From assembly GCA_038230275.1 (NCBI GenBank), contig JBBRNO010000006.1, positions 38,999 to 102,998 on the forward strand: DNA of 64,000 nt. The letters run 5' to 3'. How positions within the stretch are numbered: the first letter of the stretch is position 1; the number at the start of each line of letters is the position of its first letter. The notes under the pieces were generated by a model that did no database searches, had not been told where the DNA came from, and saw only the letters and a list, made by a program, of their open reading frames with translations. This DNA comes from JANXXV01 sp038230275 (GTDB lineage: Bacteria > Acidobacteriota > Terriglobia > Bryobacterales > Bryobacteraceae). Positions 35,492 to 44,543 of the stretch are shown here, piece after piece. Position numbers and translations under genes: made by a program.

Positions 35492-38400
35492 ATGACTCCG
35501 GAAAGCTGGGAAATCGTCAAGAAGGCCTTCGAGTCCGCCGAAGAGTGCGATCCGCGGGACCGGGCCCGAGTTCTTTCCGAAGTCTGCGCGGGCGATGCGG
35601 CGTTGATCGAAGAGGCGCGTCGCTTGCTTCAGCAGCATGACGAAATTGGCGGCTTTCTGGCGGAACCTGCGATAACTCTCAGCAGCGAAATCGCCGCCGG
35701 AACCGTTCTGGCCGGCCGTTATGAAGTGGAGTACTTATTGGGTCGCGGCGGTATGGGTGAGGTCTATCGGGCGCGCGACCGTTTGCTCCAGGAAACCGTC
35801 GCTCTCAAAACCATTCGCGGAGACCTGATTGGGAATCGCGCTCTGCTCCAGAGTTTGCAACGTGAGATTCAGATCGCGCGAAGAGTGACGCATCCAAATG
35901 TCTGCCGGGTTTTCGACATGGGCGTGCACACCTTCGAGAACGCCTCGCAAGCGCCGTTGCGTTTCATCTCAATGGAATTGCTGGAGGGCGAAACACTGGC
36001 CGCAAGAATCGAACGTCAGGGCCGCCTGTCTCAACAGGAATCTTCTCCGCTGGCCACTCAAATGGCGGAGGGTTTGCAAGCTGCGCATGACGCAGGCGTG
36101 GTGCACCGCGATTTCAAGAGCGCGAATATCATTCTTATTTCGGCTAATGATCGCTGCCGTGCCGTAATCACCGATTTTGGATTGGCCCGCCCGGATCGAA
36201 GTAGCGATGGACAGAATGAAACCGCTGGCCTGTCCGGCAACAATTTGATTGCTGGAACAATCGGCTATATGTCGCCAGAACAGTTGACGGGCGAACCGGT
36301 AACTGTCGCTTCGGACATTTATTCATTCGGGATTGTTCTATTTGAGATGGTGACCGGCCGGCTCCCGTTTGACGATTCCCATCTGATTAAGGCGGCGATA
36401 CAGCGGGTCAGCGGAGGCCTTCCGGATATACGACAATTGGCGCCCGATTTGGATCCCCAATGGGAGTGGGTAATCCGCCAGTGCCTGAAGCGCGAACCCA
36501 GCCTGCGCCTCTCTTCCGCAAAGGCAGTCGCTGAAGCGCTTACCCAGCGGCCCTGGAGATTTTCCGCGCCTCAGTTCACCCGCCGTCAATGGTTCGGCGG
36601 GACAGTCATCGGGGCAACAACTACACTCGCTGCCATAGCCTGGAATTTGCGCCGCGAGGATTACCGGCCCCGCCCCGAGGCCGAAGGTTGGTATGAGAAA
36701 GGCGTGGAGGCGGTGCACGCCACAACTTATGAGGCGGGTCGAAAGGCGCTGGAGCAAGCGGTAGCGGCGGATCCCAACTACGGACCGGCGCACGCTTATC
36801 TGGCCGTTGCTCTAAATGAGCTTGACTATCCGGCCAGGGCGCGTGAGGAGATTCTGGCCGCCCTCGCTGTTCTGGAACGCAACCGGCACAGCAGCGAGGA
36901 TGAAATGCGCGTCAAGGCAGCCCAATTCTTTGTCAGCGCGAATTACGATTTGGCTCAACCGTTCGTGGATGAATTGGCGCGGCGGGCGCAGGGCAGAAAA
37001 AAGCAAGAAGCCGACCTAGAGCGCGGGATGGTCGCGCTCTATCGGAAGAAACCTTCAGAAGCCCTCGCGGCTTTTGGAGGCGTACTGAAAGCCGACCCAA
37101 GCAATGCAGCCGCTCAGCTACGGATTGCGACTGTCTACGCCTTTCAGCGGTCGAACGAAGCGGCGCTTCGCGCATTCGACCGCGCCGAATCCATCTTTCG
37201 GGACGCGAACAACTTCGACGGAGTGACGGAAGCCCTCTTCCAACGGGGAGTGTTTCTTACGCGAGTCACTCGCAGCGCCGACGCGGTTCCGGTATTTGAG
37301 CAAGGGTTGGCAATCGCCCGGGAAACCCGCGATCTTCATCATGAAGTTCGGCTGCATCTTGCGCTCGGAATGGCCTACGCAAACCTGGGCCAAACGGACC
37401 GCGCTCAGCAGACAACGGAATTGGGAATCCAGAAGGCGATCAGCAACAAGATGGAACACGCCGCGGCCATTGGCCTTCTGGATCTCGGGAATATTTACTT
37501 TGTTCGCGGACAGGCTGAGATGGCGGAAAAGCACTTCCAGCAAGGCCTGGAATTCGCCCGCCAGAGCAAGGGGCCAAGAGAGGAGGCGCGCGCGTTGTTG
37601 TCGCTTGGATCGTTGCGAATTCAGTATGATCGGCCCAGAGAAGCACTGGAATTCATTCAACGAGCGCTACCTTTTTATGAACAAGGCAACTATCGGCGCG
37701 AACTCACGCAGGCCCTGATTCTTCTCGGCCGGACTCAAGAGCAATTAGGACAGTTGAAGCAGGCTGGGGAGACGCTCGGAAAAGCTGTCGAATCCGGCGA
37801 CAAACTTGGAGATGCGGAGCAGGCGGGTTTGGCGCATAGCGGCTTGAGCGTTGTAAACATGGAAAAGGGGGATTTCCCCAAGGCGCGGGCAGGACAAGAG
37901 CGGGCACTGCAACTCTATTCCGAGGTTCGCGGTGGACTTACGGGCGCGTTTGGCTTGGTAATACTAGCGCAGATCGAATGGAGAATGGGGCGGTATGTTG
38001 AGGCCGCGGCAGCTCTTTCGAAGGCGGAAGACCGTTTGGCAAAGCTGGAAGGCGGCCAGAATCGATTGAAGGCGGAAATCTTGAGTGCCCAATCCGAGAT
38101 CGCCTACTCACAGCTCCGGTGGTCAACCGCATTCCGTTTGGCGAAACAGGCGTTGGACCAACACCCTGGGCCGGACGGTGACCTCAATGCTCAGCTTCTC
38201 GCCGCGCTATCGATGTTCCGGATGACGGCGAACCCGGCTACGCTGGCCGATTGTAAACGCCTTATCGAACGTATCGAACAGAAAGATCGGATTTTCGCAG
38301 CGTTATCGGGAAAAGTAATGTTGGCTCAAGCTCTGTGGGAGAATCGACAGCCGGCCCAGGCTCGCGAATTGGCGCAATCGGCGCTTGTCTTCTTTGAACA

Positions 38401-38572
38401 AGTTGAGAATTGGGACGCCATCTGGCGATGCCGCAGGCTCATTTTACCGGCTGCATCCAGCGTTCAAGATTCCAAGCTTAAAGAAACTCTCGACCGGGGA
38501 AGACAGATTTTAGGCGTGGAGACATTCGGGCTTTATCAAAAAATCCCAGCCATTGAGAAATTGTTGCCGTAA
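35492..38572 (+). CDS. Membrane Ser/Thr protein kinase with C-terminal TPR array
   Basis: 1026 residues. The N-terminal 60 residues (MTPESWEIVKKAFESAEE...) are the short helical leader typical of acidobacterial STKs. The kinase domain spans about 77-350: glycine loop GRGGMGEV 84-91, K106, HRDFKSAN with D207, DFG 228-230 and GTIGYMSPEQ activation segment, so it should be active. A membrane helix lies at about 370-388, then about 12 TPR-like repeats cover 400-980. TPR arrays bind partner proteins; here they would be extracytoplasmic. It lies next to a small unknown gene and a convergent ECF-like sigma factor. Confidence 0.9.
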   Translation: MTPESWEIVKKAFESAEECDPRDRARVLSEVCAGDAALIEEARRLLQQHDEIGGFLAEPAITLSSEIAAGTVLAGRYEVEYLLGRGGMGEVYRARDRLLQETVALKTIRGDLIGNRALLQSLQREIQIARRVTHPNVCRVFDMGVHTFENASQAPLRFISMELLEGETLAARIERQGRLSQQESSPLATQMAEGLQAAHDAGVVHRDFKSANIILISANDRCRAVITDFGLARPDRSSDGQNETAGLSGNNLIAGTIGYMSPEQLTGEPVTVASDIYSFGIVLFEMVTGRLPFDDSHLIKAAIQRVSGGLPDIRQLAPDLDPQWEWVIRQCLKREPSLRLSSAKAVAEALTQRPWRFSAPQFTRRQWFGGTVIGATTTLAAIAWNLRREDYRPRPEAEGWYEKGVEAVHATTYEAGRKALEQAVAADPNYGPAHAYLAVALNELDYPARAREEILAALAVLERNRHSSEDEMRVKAAQFFVSANYDLAQPFVDELARRAQGRKKQEADLERGMVALYRKKPSEALAAFGGVLKADPSNAAAQLRIATVYAFQRSNEAALRAFDRAESIFRDANNFDGVTEALFQRGVFLTRVTRSADAVPVFEQGLAIARETRDLHHEVRLHLALGMAYANLGQTDRAQQTTELGIQKAISNKMEHAAAIGLLDLGNIYFVRGQAEMAEKHFQQGLEFARQSKGPREEARALLSLGSLRIQYDRPREALEFIQRALPFYEQGNYRRELTQALILLGRTQEQLGQLKQAGETLGKAVESGDKLGDAEQAGLAHSGLSVVNMEKGDFPKARAGQERALQLYSEVRGGLTGAFGLVILAQIEWRMGRYVEAAAALSKAEDRLAKLEGGQNRLKAEILSAQSEIAYSQLRWSTAFRLAKQALDQHPGPDGDLNAQLLAALSMFRMTANPATLADCKRLIERIEQKDRIFAALSGKVMLAQALWENRQPAQARELAQSALVFFEQVENWDAIWRCRRLILPAASSVQDSKLKETLDRGRQILGVETFGLYQKIPAIEKLLP

Positions 38573-38639
38573 TGTCACAAAAATCTGCTAAACTGCGCTT
38601 CTAGATGTGGAAGCAATTAAAATTTAGGAGAAAACAACG

Positions 38640-39095
38640 ATGGCTGGTGGACCGGTAATTATCACGGATGATGGTGGACCCCCGCTAAAAGATGTCAGTC
38701 GGGCCGAAAATGTGACCTATCGCATGCGTGTTGGCCGGCTGAGCGAAGCGATGTCGGAGCTGACGAAACCGAATACAGGTCACGCGGTCTTATATGCGCG
38801 TGTGATCTCGCACGTGGAAATATCTCAAGCTGGTGAACCCCTACTTGTGGCATATGCGCCGGCTTCAGTCACGATCGCGGATTCAGCAGGCAAATATACA
38901 GTTTTCTTGGAAAAGATGGATAACGGCGTCAATATCCAATCGAACTTGGCGCTCGACGATGTTTCGACCGTTGAGAAGGATGGTTGGTACAAATACGAAA
39001 CTCCCGAAGACACCTCCCTCGGCGATGTTAAAATTGACAACATCTCGGTGAAATTCAGCCGCTCCAAGCGAAGAGTCGCCATTTACTTCCTTTAA
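38640..39095 (+). CDS. Small beta-rich protein of unknown function
   Basis: 151 residues, no signal peptide or membrane helix. It starts GGPVIITDDGGPPLKD and continues as alternating strands (HAVLYARVISHVEI, KYTVFLEKMDNG, VKIDNISVKFSR), so probably an all-beta fold. TAGGAG lies 9 bases before the ATG. Base composition is more AT-rich than the neighbours. It is in the same direction as the kinase gene 67 bases upstream and may be a substrate or effector of the kinase; that is inference from position only. Confidence 0.75.
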   Translation: MAGGPVIITDDGGPPLKDVSRAENVTYRMRVGRLSEAMSELTKPNTGHAVLYARVISHVEISQAGEPLLVAYAPASVTIADSAGKYTVFLEKMDNGVNIQSNLALDDVSTVEKDGWYKYETPEDTSLGDVKIDNISVKFSRSKRRVAIYFL

Positions 39096-39110
39096 GGGCG
39101 CCGGGCTTCC

Positions 39111-39695
39111 TTAACCACTCGCAGCGTTCGAACTGCCCACCTTCAACTCCCCGCGCAACCAAGCCTTCGCGACCTTCCAGTCGCGCTTGACTGTGCGGGG
39201 AGCTACCCCCAATACTTCGGCCACTTCCTCCTCCGTCAAGCCGGCGAAGAAGCGAAGTTCAACGATCCGGCACTGGCGAGGGTCCAGCGCAGTCAGGCGT
39301 CCCAACGCGGCATCGATCTCCAGCACTTCGTCTAACTTGACTTCGGAAATCGCGAAGACATCCGTCATCTCCACGCGTATCCGCTTTCCTTCTCTCTTCT
39401 GAGCCCTCTTTTGCCGTGCGTAATCCACTAAAATAACCCGCATCATCGTGGCCGCCACCGCGAAAAAATGCGACCGGTTCTTGAAGTCCCGATCCTTCTG
39501 CCCCACCATACGGATGTAAGCTTCGTTCACCAGCGCGGTAGCTTGCAGGCTGTGGCCAGCCCGTTCGCCGCGCATATATCGCAGCGCGATCCGCCGCAGT
39601 TCAGGGTACACGGTCTCAATCAGTCGCGACTCCGCATCCTTCGTCCCTGTCCGCATTTCCGCCAGAAGCTCGGTGACCTTTACCGAAGGTGCCAT
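39111..39695 (-). CDS. ECF-like RNA polymerase sigma factor (TIGR02999 type)
   Basis: 194 residues. Region 2 (LIETVYPELRRIALRYMRGER, ALVNEAYIRMVGQ, FFAVAATMMRVILVDYARQ) and region 4 (LDPRQCRIVELRFFAGLTEE, APRTVKRDWKVAKAWLR) are clear. The HSLQATALVNEAYIRM motif is that of the TIGR02999/Sig-70 X6 group abundant in Acidobacteria and Planctomycetes. These sigmas usually have no anti-sigma neighbour and are often next to Ser/Thr kinases, which may activate them by phosphorylation. Here the kinase lies convergently two genes away. The ATG at 39695 is preferred over upstream in-frame codons that lack family similarity. Confidence 0.9.
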   Translation of the reverse strand: MAPSVKVTELLAEMRTGTKDAESRLIETVYPELRRIALRYMRGERAGHSLQATALVNEAYIRMVGQKDRDFKNRSHFFAVAATMMRVILVDYARQKRAQKREGKRIRVEMTDVFAISEVKLDEVLEIDAALGRLTALDPRQCRIVELRFFAGLTEEEVAEVLGVAPRTVKRDWKVAKAWLRGELKVGSSNAASG

Positions 39696-39778
39696 AGGCG
39701 CTAATTGTAGTCTAGAGCTCCCTGCGCTGCAAATAGTGCCTGCCCTGTCCATACCCACATGGGCAGGCACATCTTCCT

Positions 39779-40678
39779 TCAGGCCTTCGGATGCGAGCGG
39801 TCGTAAACGGCCATCAGTTCCGTCAGCGAAACCTGCGTGTACTTTTGCGTAGTGGAGAGGCTGGCGTGGCCCAACAGCTCTTGAATGGATCGAAGATCCG
39901 CGCCATCGCTCAGTAAATGGGTGGCAAAGGCGTGCCGCAGACTATGCGGATGCAAAGACGAATCGCCGGCCAGCACCGTGGCGTATAGCTTGACAATGTC
40001 GGCGATGCCCCGCGTGGTCAGCCTTTTGCCAAACCGGTTCAGGAACACCGCCTTTTCGTTGGGCTTGGGCTTCCGCGTTTCCATGTAGCGTTGCAAAGCG
40101 GTCGCCGCCTTGGCTCCGAAAGGCACTTGCCGTTCTTTTCGCCCCTTGCCGCGAACCAGAATCCAACGATCCCCGGAATCGATGTCTTCCAGGTTCAGCC
40201 CGGCCAGTTCGCTCACGCGAATGCCGCAGCCGTAAAGGAATTCGAAGATGGCCAAGTCGCGCGGCATCCGTTCCCGCTCCATCTGATTGGCCTCGATGCC
40301 GTTCAGCAGGTTTCCCGTCTGCTCCGCCGTCATCACCCGCGGCAGCTTCTTTGGCGCCTTGGGCGTGCGCAGCAGTTTTGCAACGTTCAGACTGACGATG
40401 CCTTCGCGCATCAGGTGAGCGTAGAAAGAGCGCACGCAGGCCAGCTTCCGGCGGATCGTAATGGCGCCCAGGTCGTCGCGGTGCAACTGGCCCAGCCACT
40501 CGCGCAGGTCCAGAACGGTGATCGCTGCCGCCGACGGAGGGGCACCGTCTGGCGGCGTGAAGTAAGCCACCAGTTGGTCCAGGTCGGACCGGTAGTTTCG
40601 CAGCGTGTGCGGGGATGCATTTTCCCGGCGCAGCGCTTCCATATACGATTCGATCTGCTTGGCCAGCGAATCACGCAT
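39779..40678 (-). CDS. xerC: Tyrosine recombinase XerC
   Basis: 299 residues. N-terminal SAM-like core-binding domain (about 5-95) and catalytic domain with the full set R154, K178, H245, R248, H271 and Y280 (HSLRHAFATHLL, LGHASLSTTQKY). This is the size and motif pattern of XerC/XerD, which resolve chromosome dimers at dif. It overlaps the end of trmFO by 8 bases, the same order (trmFO then xerC) as in Bacillus and many other bacteria, which supports XerC rather than a mobile-element integrase. No integration site or phage gene is nearby. Confidence 0.88.
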   Translation of the reverse strand: MRDSLAKQIESYMEALRRENASPHTLRNYRSDLDQLVAYFTPPDGAPPSAAAITVLDLREWLGQLHRDDLGAITIRRKLACVRSFYAHLMREGIVSLNVAKLLRTPKAPKKLPRVMTAEQTGNLLNGIEANQMERERMPRDLAIFEFLYGCGIRVSELAGLNLEDIDSGDRWILVRGKGRKERQVPFGAKAATALQRYMETRKPKPNEKAVFLNRFGKRLTTRGIADIVKLYATVLAGDSSLHPHSLRHAFATHLLSDGADLRSIQELLGHASLSTTQKYTQVSLTELMAVYDRSHPKA

Positions 40679-42005
40679 AGACGCTCAAATGTTCGTCCAT
40701 GGCCGCTTTGGCGCGGCGACAAACCTCGGCATGCCGCGCCTTCTTGTCGTGGCGAAGGCGCCGGCGAGTGGCTTCCTCCAGCGTGGGCAACAAATCGAAT
40801 GTGATATTCGCCGGCTGGTAATCCGCGGGGTCTGCGCCGGAAATGTAGGCGCACAGCGAGCCCAGCGCCGTCTCCCTGGGGAATGGCCGCACCGGTTGAC
40901 CGGTGACGAACTCCACCGCATGACGTCCGGCCAGCAGTCCCGTCGCGATGGATTCGGTGTACCCTTCCACGCCGGAAATTTGTCCGGCGAAGAACACATG
41001 CGGCTGTGTCTTCAGCTGCAGCGTTGGTGTCAGCAGCGCCGGTGCATTGATATAAGTGTTGCGGTGAATCTGACCGAAGCGCAGAAACTCGGCGTTGGCC
41101 ATGCCGGGAATCATGCGCAGGATGCGGGCCTGCTCGGCGTACTTCAAATGATTCTGGAAGCCGACCAGGTTGTAGCTGTTCGCGCGCGCATTCTCCTGCC
41201 GTAGTTGGACCGCGGCGTAGGGCCATCGTCCGGTACGCGGATCGGTCAGGCCCACCGGCTTCATCGGGCCGAACCGCAGCGTGTCCGGACCGCGGCGGCA
41301 GATCTCTTCAATGGGCAGGCAGGCTTCAAAATAAGGAATATTCTCGTCGATTTTCGATTCGTAAGTCTGCGCGGCTTGCAAGGCGGCAATGAACTGGTCG
41401 TACTCTTCCTTATTGAATGGGCAGTTCACGTAGTCGTCCGTGCCATCGATGGATTTGCCGTAGCGCGAGGCGCGGAATGCGATCGACATGTCGATACTGT
41501 CGGCTTCCACGATGGGGCTGATGCTGTCGTAAAAGAACAGCCGCTCGGAGCCGGTGAGGCGCGCGATTTCCTGGGCCAGTGCGTCGCTAGTAAGCGGACC
41601 GGTAGCGATAATGACCGGCTCCCCGGCGGGCAGCGTGGTGACTTCCTCGCGGCGGATCTCCACTCCGGGCAGTTCCTCGATTGCTTTCGTGATGGCGGCC
41701 GCAAAGAGGTCGCGGTCCACCGTAAGTGCGTGCCCTGCCGGCACGCGCGTTTGTTGGGCGATGCGCATGGCCAGCGAATCCAGTTTGCGCAGCTCTTCCT
41801 TCAGCAACCACGGCGCTGAGTTTTCAGACTCGCTCTTCAGCGAATTGCTGCACACCAGCTCCGCCATGTCGCCGGTCTTGTGCGCCGGTGTTTGCTTAAC
41901 CGGACGCATCTCATGCAAAACCACGCTCAAACCCGCCCGGGCCACCTGCCAGGTTGCTTCCGATCCGGCCAGTCCGGCTCCGATGATGTGTATAGTTTGC
42001 GCCAA
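40671..42005 (-). CDS. trmFO: Methylenetetrahydrofolate-tRNA-(uracil-5-)-methyltransferase TrmFO
   Basis: 444 residues. FAD-binding GAGLAGSEATWQ at the N-terminus, then the family signature blocks EMRPVKQTPAHKT, LVCSNSLKS, YDSISPIVEADS and the substrate-side CPFNKEEYD. The enzyme makes 5-methyluridine at position 54 of tRNA using methylenetetrahydrofolate and FAD. The best start is TTG at 42005 (the preceding AAGG is directly adjacent, so initiation is odd); no ATG or GTG fits the family N-terminus. Its end overlaps xerC. Confidence 0.93.
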   Translation of the reverse strand: MAQTIHIIGAGLAGSEATWQVARAGLSVVLHEMRPVKQTPAHKTGDMAELVCSNSLKSESENSAPWLLKEELRKLDSLAMRIAQQTRVPAGHALTVDRDLFAAAITKAIEELPGVEIRREEVTTLPAGEPVIIATGPLTSDALAQEIARLTGSERLFFYDSISPIVEADSIDMSIAFRASRYGKSIDGTDDYVNCPFNKEEYDQFIAALQAAQTYESKIDENIPYFEACLPIEEICRRGPDTLRFGPMKPVGLTDPRTGRWPYAAVQLRQENARANSYNLVGFQNHLKYAEQARILRMIPGMANAEFLRFGQIHRNTYINAPALLTPTLQLKTQPHVFFAGQISGVEGYTESIATGLLAGRHAVEFVTGQPVRPFPRETALGSLCAYISGADPADYQPANITFDLLPTLEEATRRRLRHDKKARHAEVCRRAKAAMDEHLSVYA

Positions 42006-42055
42006 CCTTCAGAATAGCGAACCCCCGCGGCGACGGGGTTATATATAATGCCTTC

Positions 42056-43255
42056 ATGTCAGAAACCACCCTCTCCCGCCGCGGTATGCTTGGCGCGGCC
42101 GCCGTCACTGCTGCTTCGTATTCCCGCGTGATGGGCGCCAATGATCGCGTGCAGCTTGGACTCATCGGTTGCGGCGGACGCGGCAACTACGTGATGCAGA
42201 CCTTCGTCAAAACCGATCGCGTGGAGGTGAAGGGTGTGTGCGACGTTTGGGCCGAACGCACCGCCAAGGCCAAACAGACGGCAATCAACGCAACCATGTT
42301 TTCCGACCATCGCAAGATGCTGGATACGCTAAAGCCGCTGGATGCCGTCCTGATCGCCACGCCGGACCACTGGCATACCCGTATCGCGATTGATGCGCTG
42401 AATGCGGGCAAAGACGTCTACGTAGAGAAGCCGCTGACGCTGAAGATGGAAGAGGGCCCGGAAGTGGTGAAGGCGGCGCGGGTGAATAACCGCATCTGTC
42501 AGGTCGGTATGCAGCAGCGCTCCGGCAAAATCTATCTGCAGGCCAAAGAAGAGATCATGAAGACCGGCAAGCTGGGGAAAGTTACCCTGGCCCGCACGTG
42601 GTGGCACGGCAACGGAGCGCACCTGCAAAAGGCGCCCGCCTCCTTGAATACCCGGCCCTCCGACCTGGACTGGGCGCGCTTTCTGGGGCCGGTGAAATGG
42701 CGCGATTGGGATCCGCAACAGTATTACAACTTTCGCGCTTATCTGGACTTCGGCGGCGGCCAGGTGACCGATCTGTTCACACACTGGATTGATGTCGTCC
42801 ACATGTTTATGGATCAGGACAACCCCATTTCGGCGTCTGCGGCGGGTGGAGTGTTCGCCTATAAAGACGGCCGCACCGCGCCCGATACCATCAACGTCCT
42901 GCTGGAATACCCGGCGGAATGGACCGCTACTTTTGAAGCCACTCTTGCGCCTGGCATCACCGGAGCGGCGGTAGAAATGTGCGGCACTGAAGGCAAGTTG
43001 AACATCACCCGCAGCCAGTATGAATTTCTGCCGAAGGGAAAGGGCGCCGTTCCGGTGATTGTGAAGTCGGAACGCGACCAGACCATTGATCACGTGGAGA
43101 ACTTCCTGGATTGCGTGCGCTCGCGCAAGCTGCCGAATGGCGACGTGTTCATCGGGCACCGGTCGGCGCAAGCGTCCCATCTGGGCAACATTGCCTACGA
43201 GCAAAAACGGCGGTTGCGCTTCGATCCGGCACGCGAGGAAATCCTTCCGCTGTAG
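42056..43255 (+). CDS. Tat-exported Gfo/Idh/MocA-family oxidoreductase
   Basis: 399 residues. Leader LSRRGMLGAAAVTAAS is a twin-arginine signal. The Rossmann motif GLIGCGGRGNYV follows at about residue 35, then the family marks IATPDHWHT and DVYVEKPL, with the catalytic-type lysine in EKP. The C-terminal alpha/beta domain has GGGQVTDLFTHWIDVVHMF. Such exported members, abundant in Acidobacteria and Planctomycetes, carry NAD(P) through the Tat system and may oxidise or rearrange sugars. It is transcribed divergently from trmFO. Confidence 0.87.
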   Translation: MSETTLSRRGMLGAAAVTAASYSRVMGANDRVQLGLIGCGGRGNYVMQTFVKTDRVEVKGVCDVWAERTAKAKQTAINATMFSDHRKMLDTLKPLDAVLIATPDHWHTRIAIDALNAGKDVYVEKPLTLKMEEGPEVVKAARVNNRICQVGMQQRSGKIYLQAKEEIMKTGKLGKVTLARTWWHGNGAHLQKAPASLNTRPSDLDWARFLGPVKWRDWDPQQYYNFRAYLDFGGGQVTDLFTHWIDVVHMFMDQDNPISASAAGGVFAYKDGRTAPDTINVLLEYPAEWTATFEATLAPGITGAAVEMCGTEGKLNITRSQYEFLPKGKGAVPVIVKSERDQTIDHVENFLDCVRSRKLPNGDVFIGHRSAQASHLGNIAYEQKRRLRFDPAREEILPL

Positions 43256-43271
43256 CCCAAATCACTGCATT

Positions 43272-43306
43272 TTTGCAGGCAAATCCACCCTTTTGCGCCG
43301 GCAAAA
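43272..43306. promoter_or_regulatory. Twin TTTGC...GCAAA palindromes upstream of a small secreted-protein gene
   Basis: TTTGCAGGCAAA (43272-43283) and TTTTGCGCCGGCAAAA (43291-43306) are inverted repeats with the same half-site. Their centres are 21 bases apart, two helical turns, so bound dimers would sit on the same face of the DNA. A TATACT box follows at 43324-43329 without a recognisable -35, which fits an activator-dependent promoter. Confidence 0.5.
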
Positions 43307-43372
43307 ATCTAGGGGAAAGATGCTATACTTCCGTGTCTGCGATAAGAAAAGAACCACGGGAGAACGGAAAAT

Positions 43373-43726
43373 ATGAGTATGTTTTACAGGCGCGGTCTAT
43401 TGGCATGCCTACTGTCAGCGGGCCTATTGTCCAACCAGGCATTGATGGCGGCGCCACAGGCGGAAGGGCCGAAGTCCGACGTTGCTGTTCCGGCGGGCGG
43501 ACCCCTTTCAGAATCCGAGATCATCATTTTGTTACAGGCGAAGGTGCCGTTGGAACTGATTGCCAAGTTCGTGACCATCCGCGGAGTGAGCTTTGTCAGC
43601 ACCAAAGACAGCAGCAAACGGATCATTTCGTCAGGCGGCGACGTTTCGCTGATCGGCACGGTCAATTTGAATCAGAAGGATGATGCGGTTGTAATGGCCG
43701 ATGCCGGGGGCAAGAAGAAAAAATAA
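43373..43726 (+). CDS. Small secreted protein of unknown function
   Basis: 117 residues: signal peptide (LLACLLSAGLLSNQALMA), a short linker and one helical segment ESEIIILLQAKVPLELIAKF followed by TIRGVSF, then a beta-rich stretch and a GKKKK tail. The pattern of a leucine-rich helix ending in (V/I)xxRG(V/I)xF recurs in secreted acidobacterial proteins, as I remember it, but its role is unknown. The ATG follows GGGAGAACGGAAA. A pair of palindromes upstream suggests specific regulation. Confidence 0.65.
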   Translation: MSMFYRRGLLACLLSAGLLSNQALMAAPQAEGPKSDVAVPAGGPLSESEIIILLQAKVPLELIAKFVTIRGVSFVSTKDSSKRIISSGGDVSLIGTVNLNQKDDAVVMADAGGKKKK

Positions 43727-43810
43727 AGGTCTGAACAGTCTGAACCATACAATCCTTGCCGTATCGGCGATGAGTATGATGTGGTGCGACGAACGAAGTC
43801 AGGCTGGCAA

Positions 43811-44211
43811 TTGGTTAAACCTCTATCCTTCTCTTTTCTTGTTTGACGGCGCCAGTCTTCGCGCAAGTCATCCTGAGCGGATCCCCAGTATTACGTCAGT
43901 ACCCGGCAGCATTACGACGAATACATGTTCCGCACCTTCACTGACCCTGCCAGGCTCGGTTGGCTGCTACTTCGGTGATGGCTTACAGGCCCGATGGTTC
44001 GGTTGGACCAGCCTATGGGCGGATCGCCGCGGGCGTTGTCGCCGCCGGGGCATCCTCCACATGGCACCCACAGCCTATTGGTACAGGCGCGATTCTGGGT
44101 GGTGTGGGGCAATCTGCCATCGACCGGGCGTGTAATAGCCTGCTTACGGAATTCACGCCGGACTTGAGGGCCTTCGGCAGAAAGACGTGGACGCGGTTCC
44201 GAGGGAAGTAA
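43811..44211 (+). pseudogene. Decayed gene for a small exported protein
   Basis: Three coding-like pieces lie in order but in different frames. Around 43822-43866 is a signal-peptide-like stretch (SILLFSCLTAPVFAQ). At about 43888-43960 follows QYYVSTRQHYDEYMFRTFTD, which runs into a stop. From 43960 to 44211 comes MAYRPDGSVGPAYGRIAAG... ending TRFRGK. At least two frameshifts are needed to join them, so it is probably a broken gene. No family was identified, and sequencing error would be the alternative. Confidence 0.4.
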
Positions 44212-44426
44212 ACCAGGGCCTCACCGGCTGCGTAGCGCGGCGATTTCAGCAAGGTGTTAGACCCGCTCACAGATTGCAATCATGCGGCGGAAGTGGCGTT
44301 CCGCGTCGTCCAGACGCCCGCTCGCCAGCGCGTTGGCACCCAACTCGTTTAATGTGCAAGCATCCAACGCGCAAAATCTGACGATTGTGATCGGCCAGTA
44401 GGTCCTGACAAGCTCTCACAACGTAT
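44212..44426. other. Non-coding stretch, no supported gene
   Basis: Between the decayed gene and the hairpin upstream of the patatin gene I see only short unsupported frames, one reading DFSKVLDPLTDCNHAAEVAF that could be another remnant. No RNA gene, repeat or terminator was recognised. Confidence 0.4.
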
Positions 44427-44452
44427 ATTCGATCCACGGCGAGGGATCGAAT
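44427..44452. repeat. 9-base perfect inverted repeat (hairpin or operator)
   Basis: ATTCGATCC and GGATCGAAT pair perfectly around an 8-base loop, about 90 bases upstream of the patatin gene. There is no T-tract, so a protein-binding site or an RNA structure is more likely than a terminator. Confidence 0.5.
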
Positions 44453-44526
44453 GCGTAAACGCGCAGCGCTCGGAGCGGAATCAAGGGACGTTTCATGCTT
44501 GCCATAAACGGGCTTCGATTTACGCT

Positions 44527-44532
44527 TATAAT
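44527..44532 (+). promoter_or_regulatory. -10 box close to the patatin start (possible leaderless promoter)
   Basis: A consensus TATAAT ends 11 bases before the ATG at 44544, which has no ribosome-binding site. Transcription from the usual distance would begin within about 5 bases of the start codon, giving a leaderless mRNA. No good -35 is visible at 16-18 bases. Confidence 0.35.
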
Positions 44533-44543
44533 TTCTGCAGACG

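Noticed and set aside
39779..40678. Tyrosine recombinase as a sign of an integrated element
   Set aside because: It overlaps trmFO in the widely conserved trmFO-xerC order; no att repeats, phage or transposon genes are near.
43701..44135. A 144-codon open frame on the plus strand
   Set aside because: It starts inside the preceding small gene and crosses the decayed region in a frame that does not contain the protein-like pieces.
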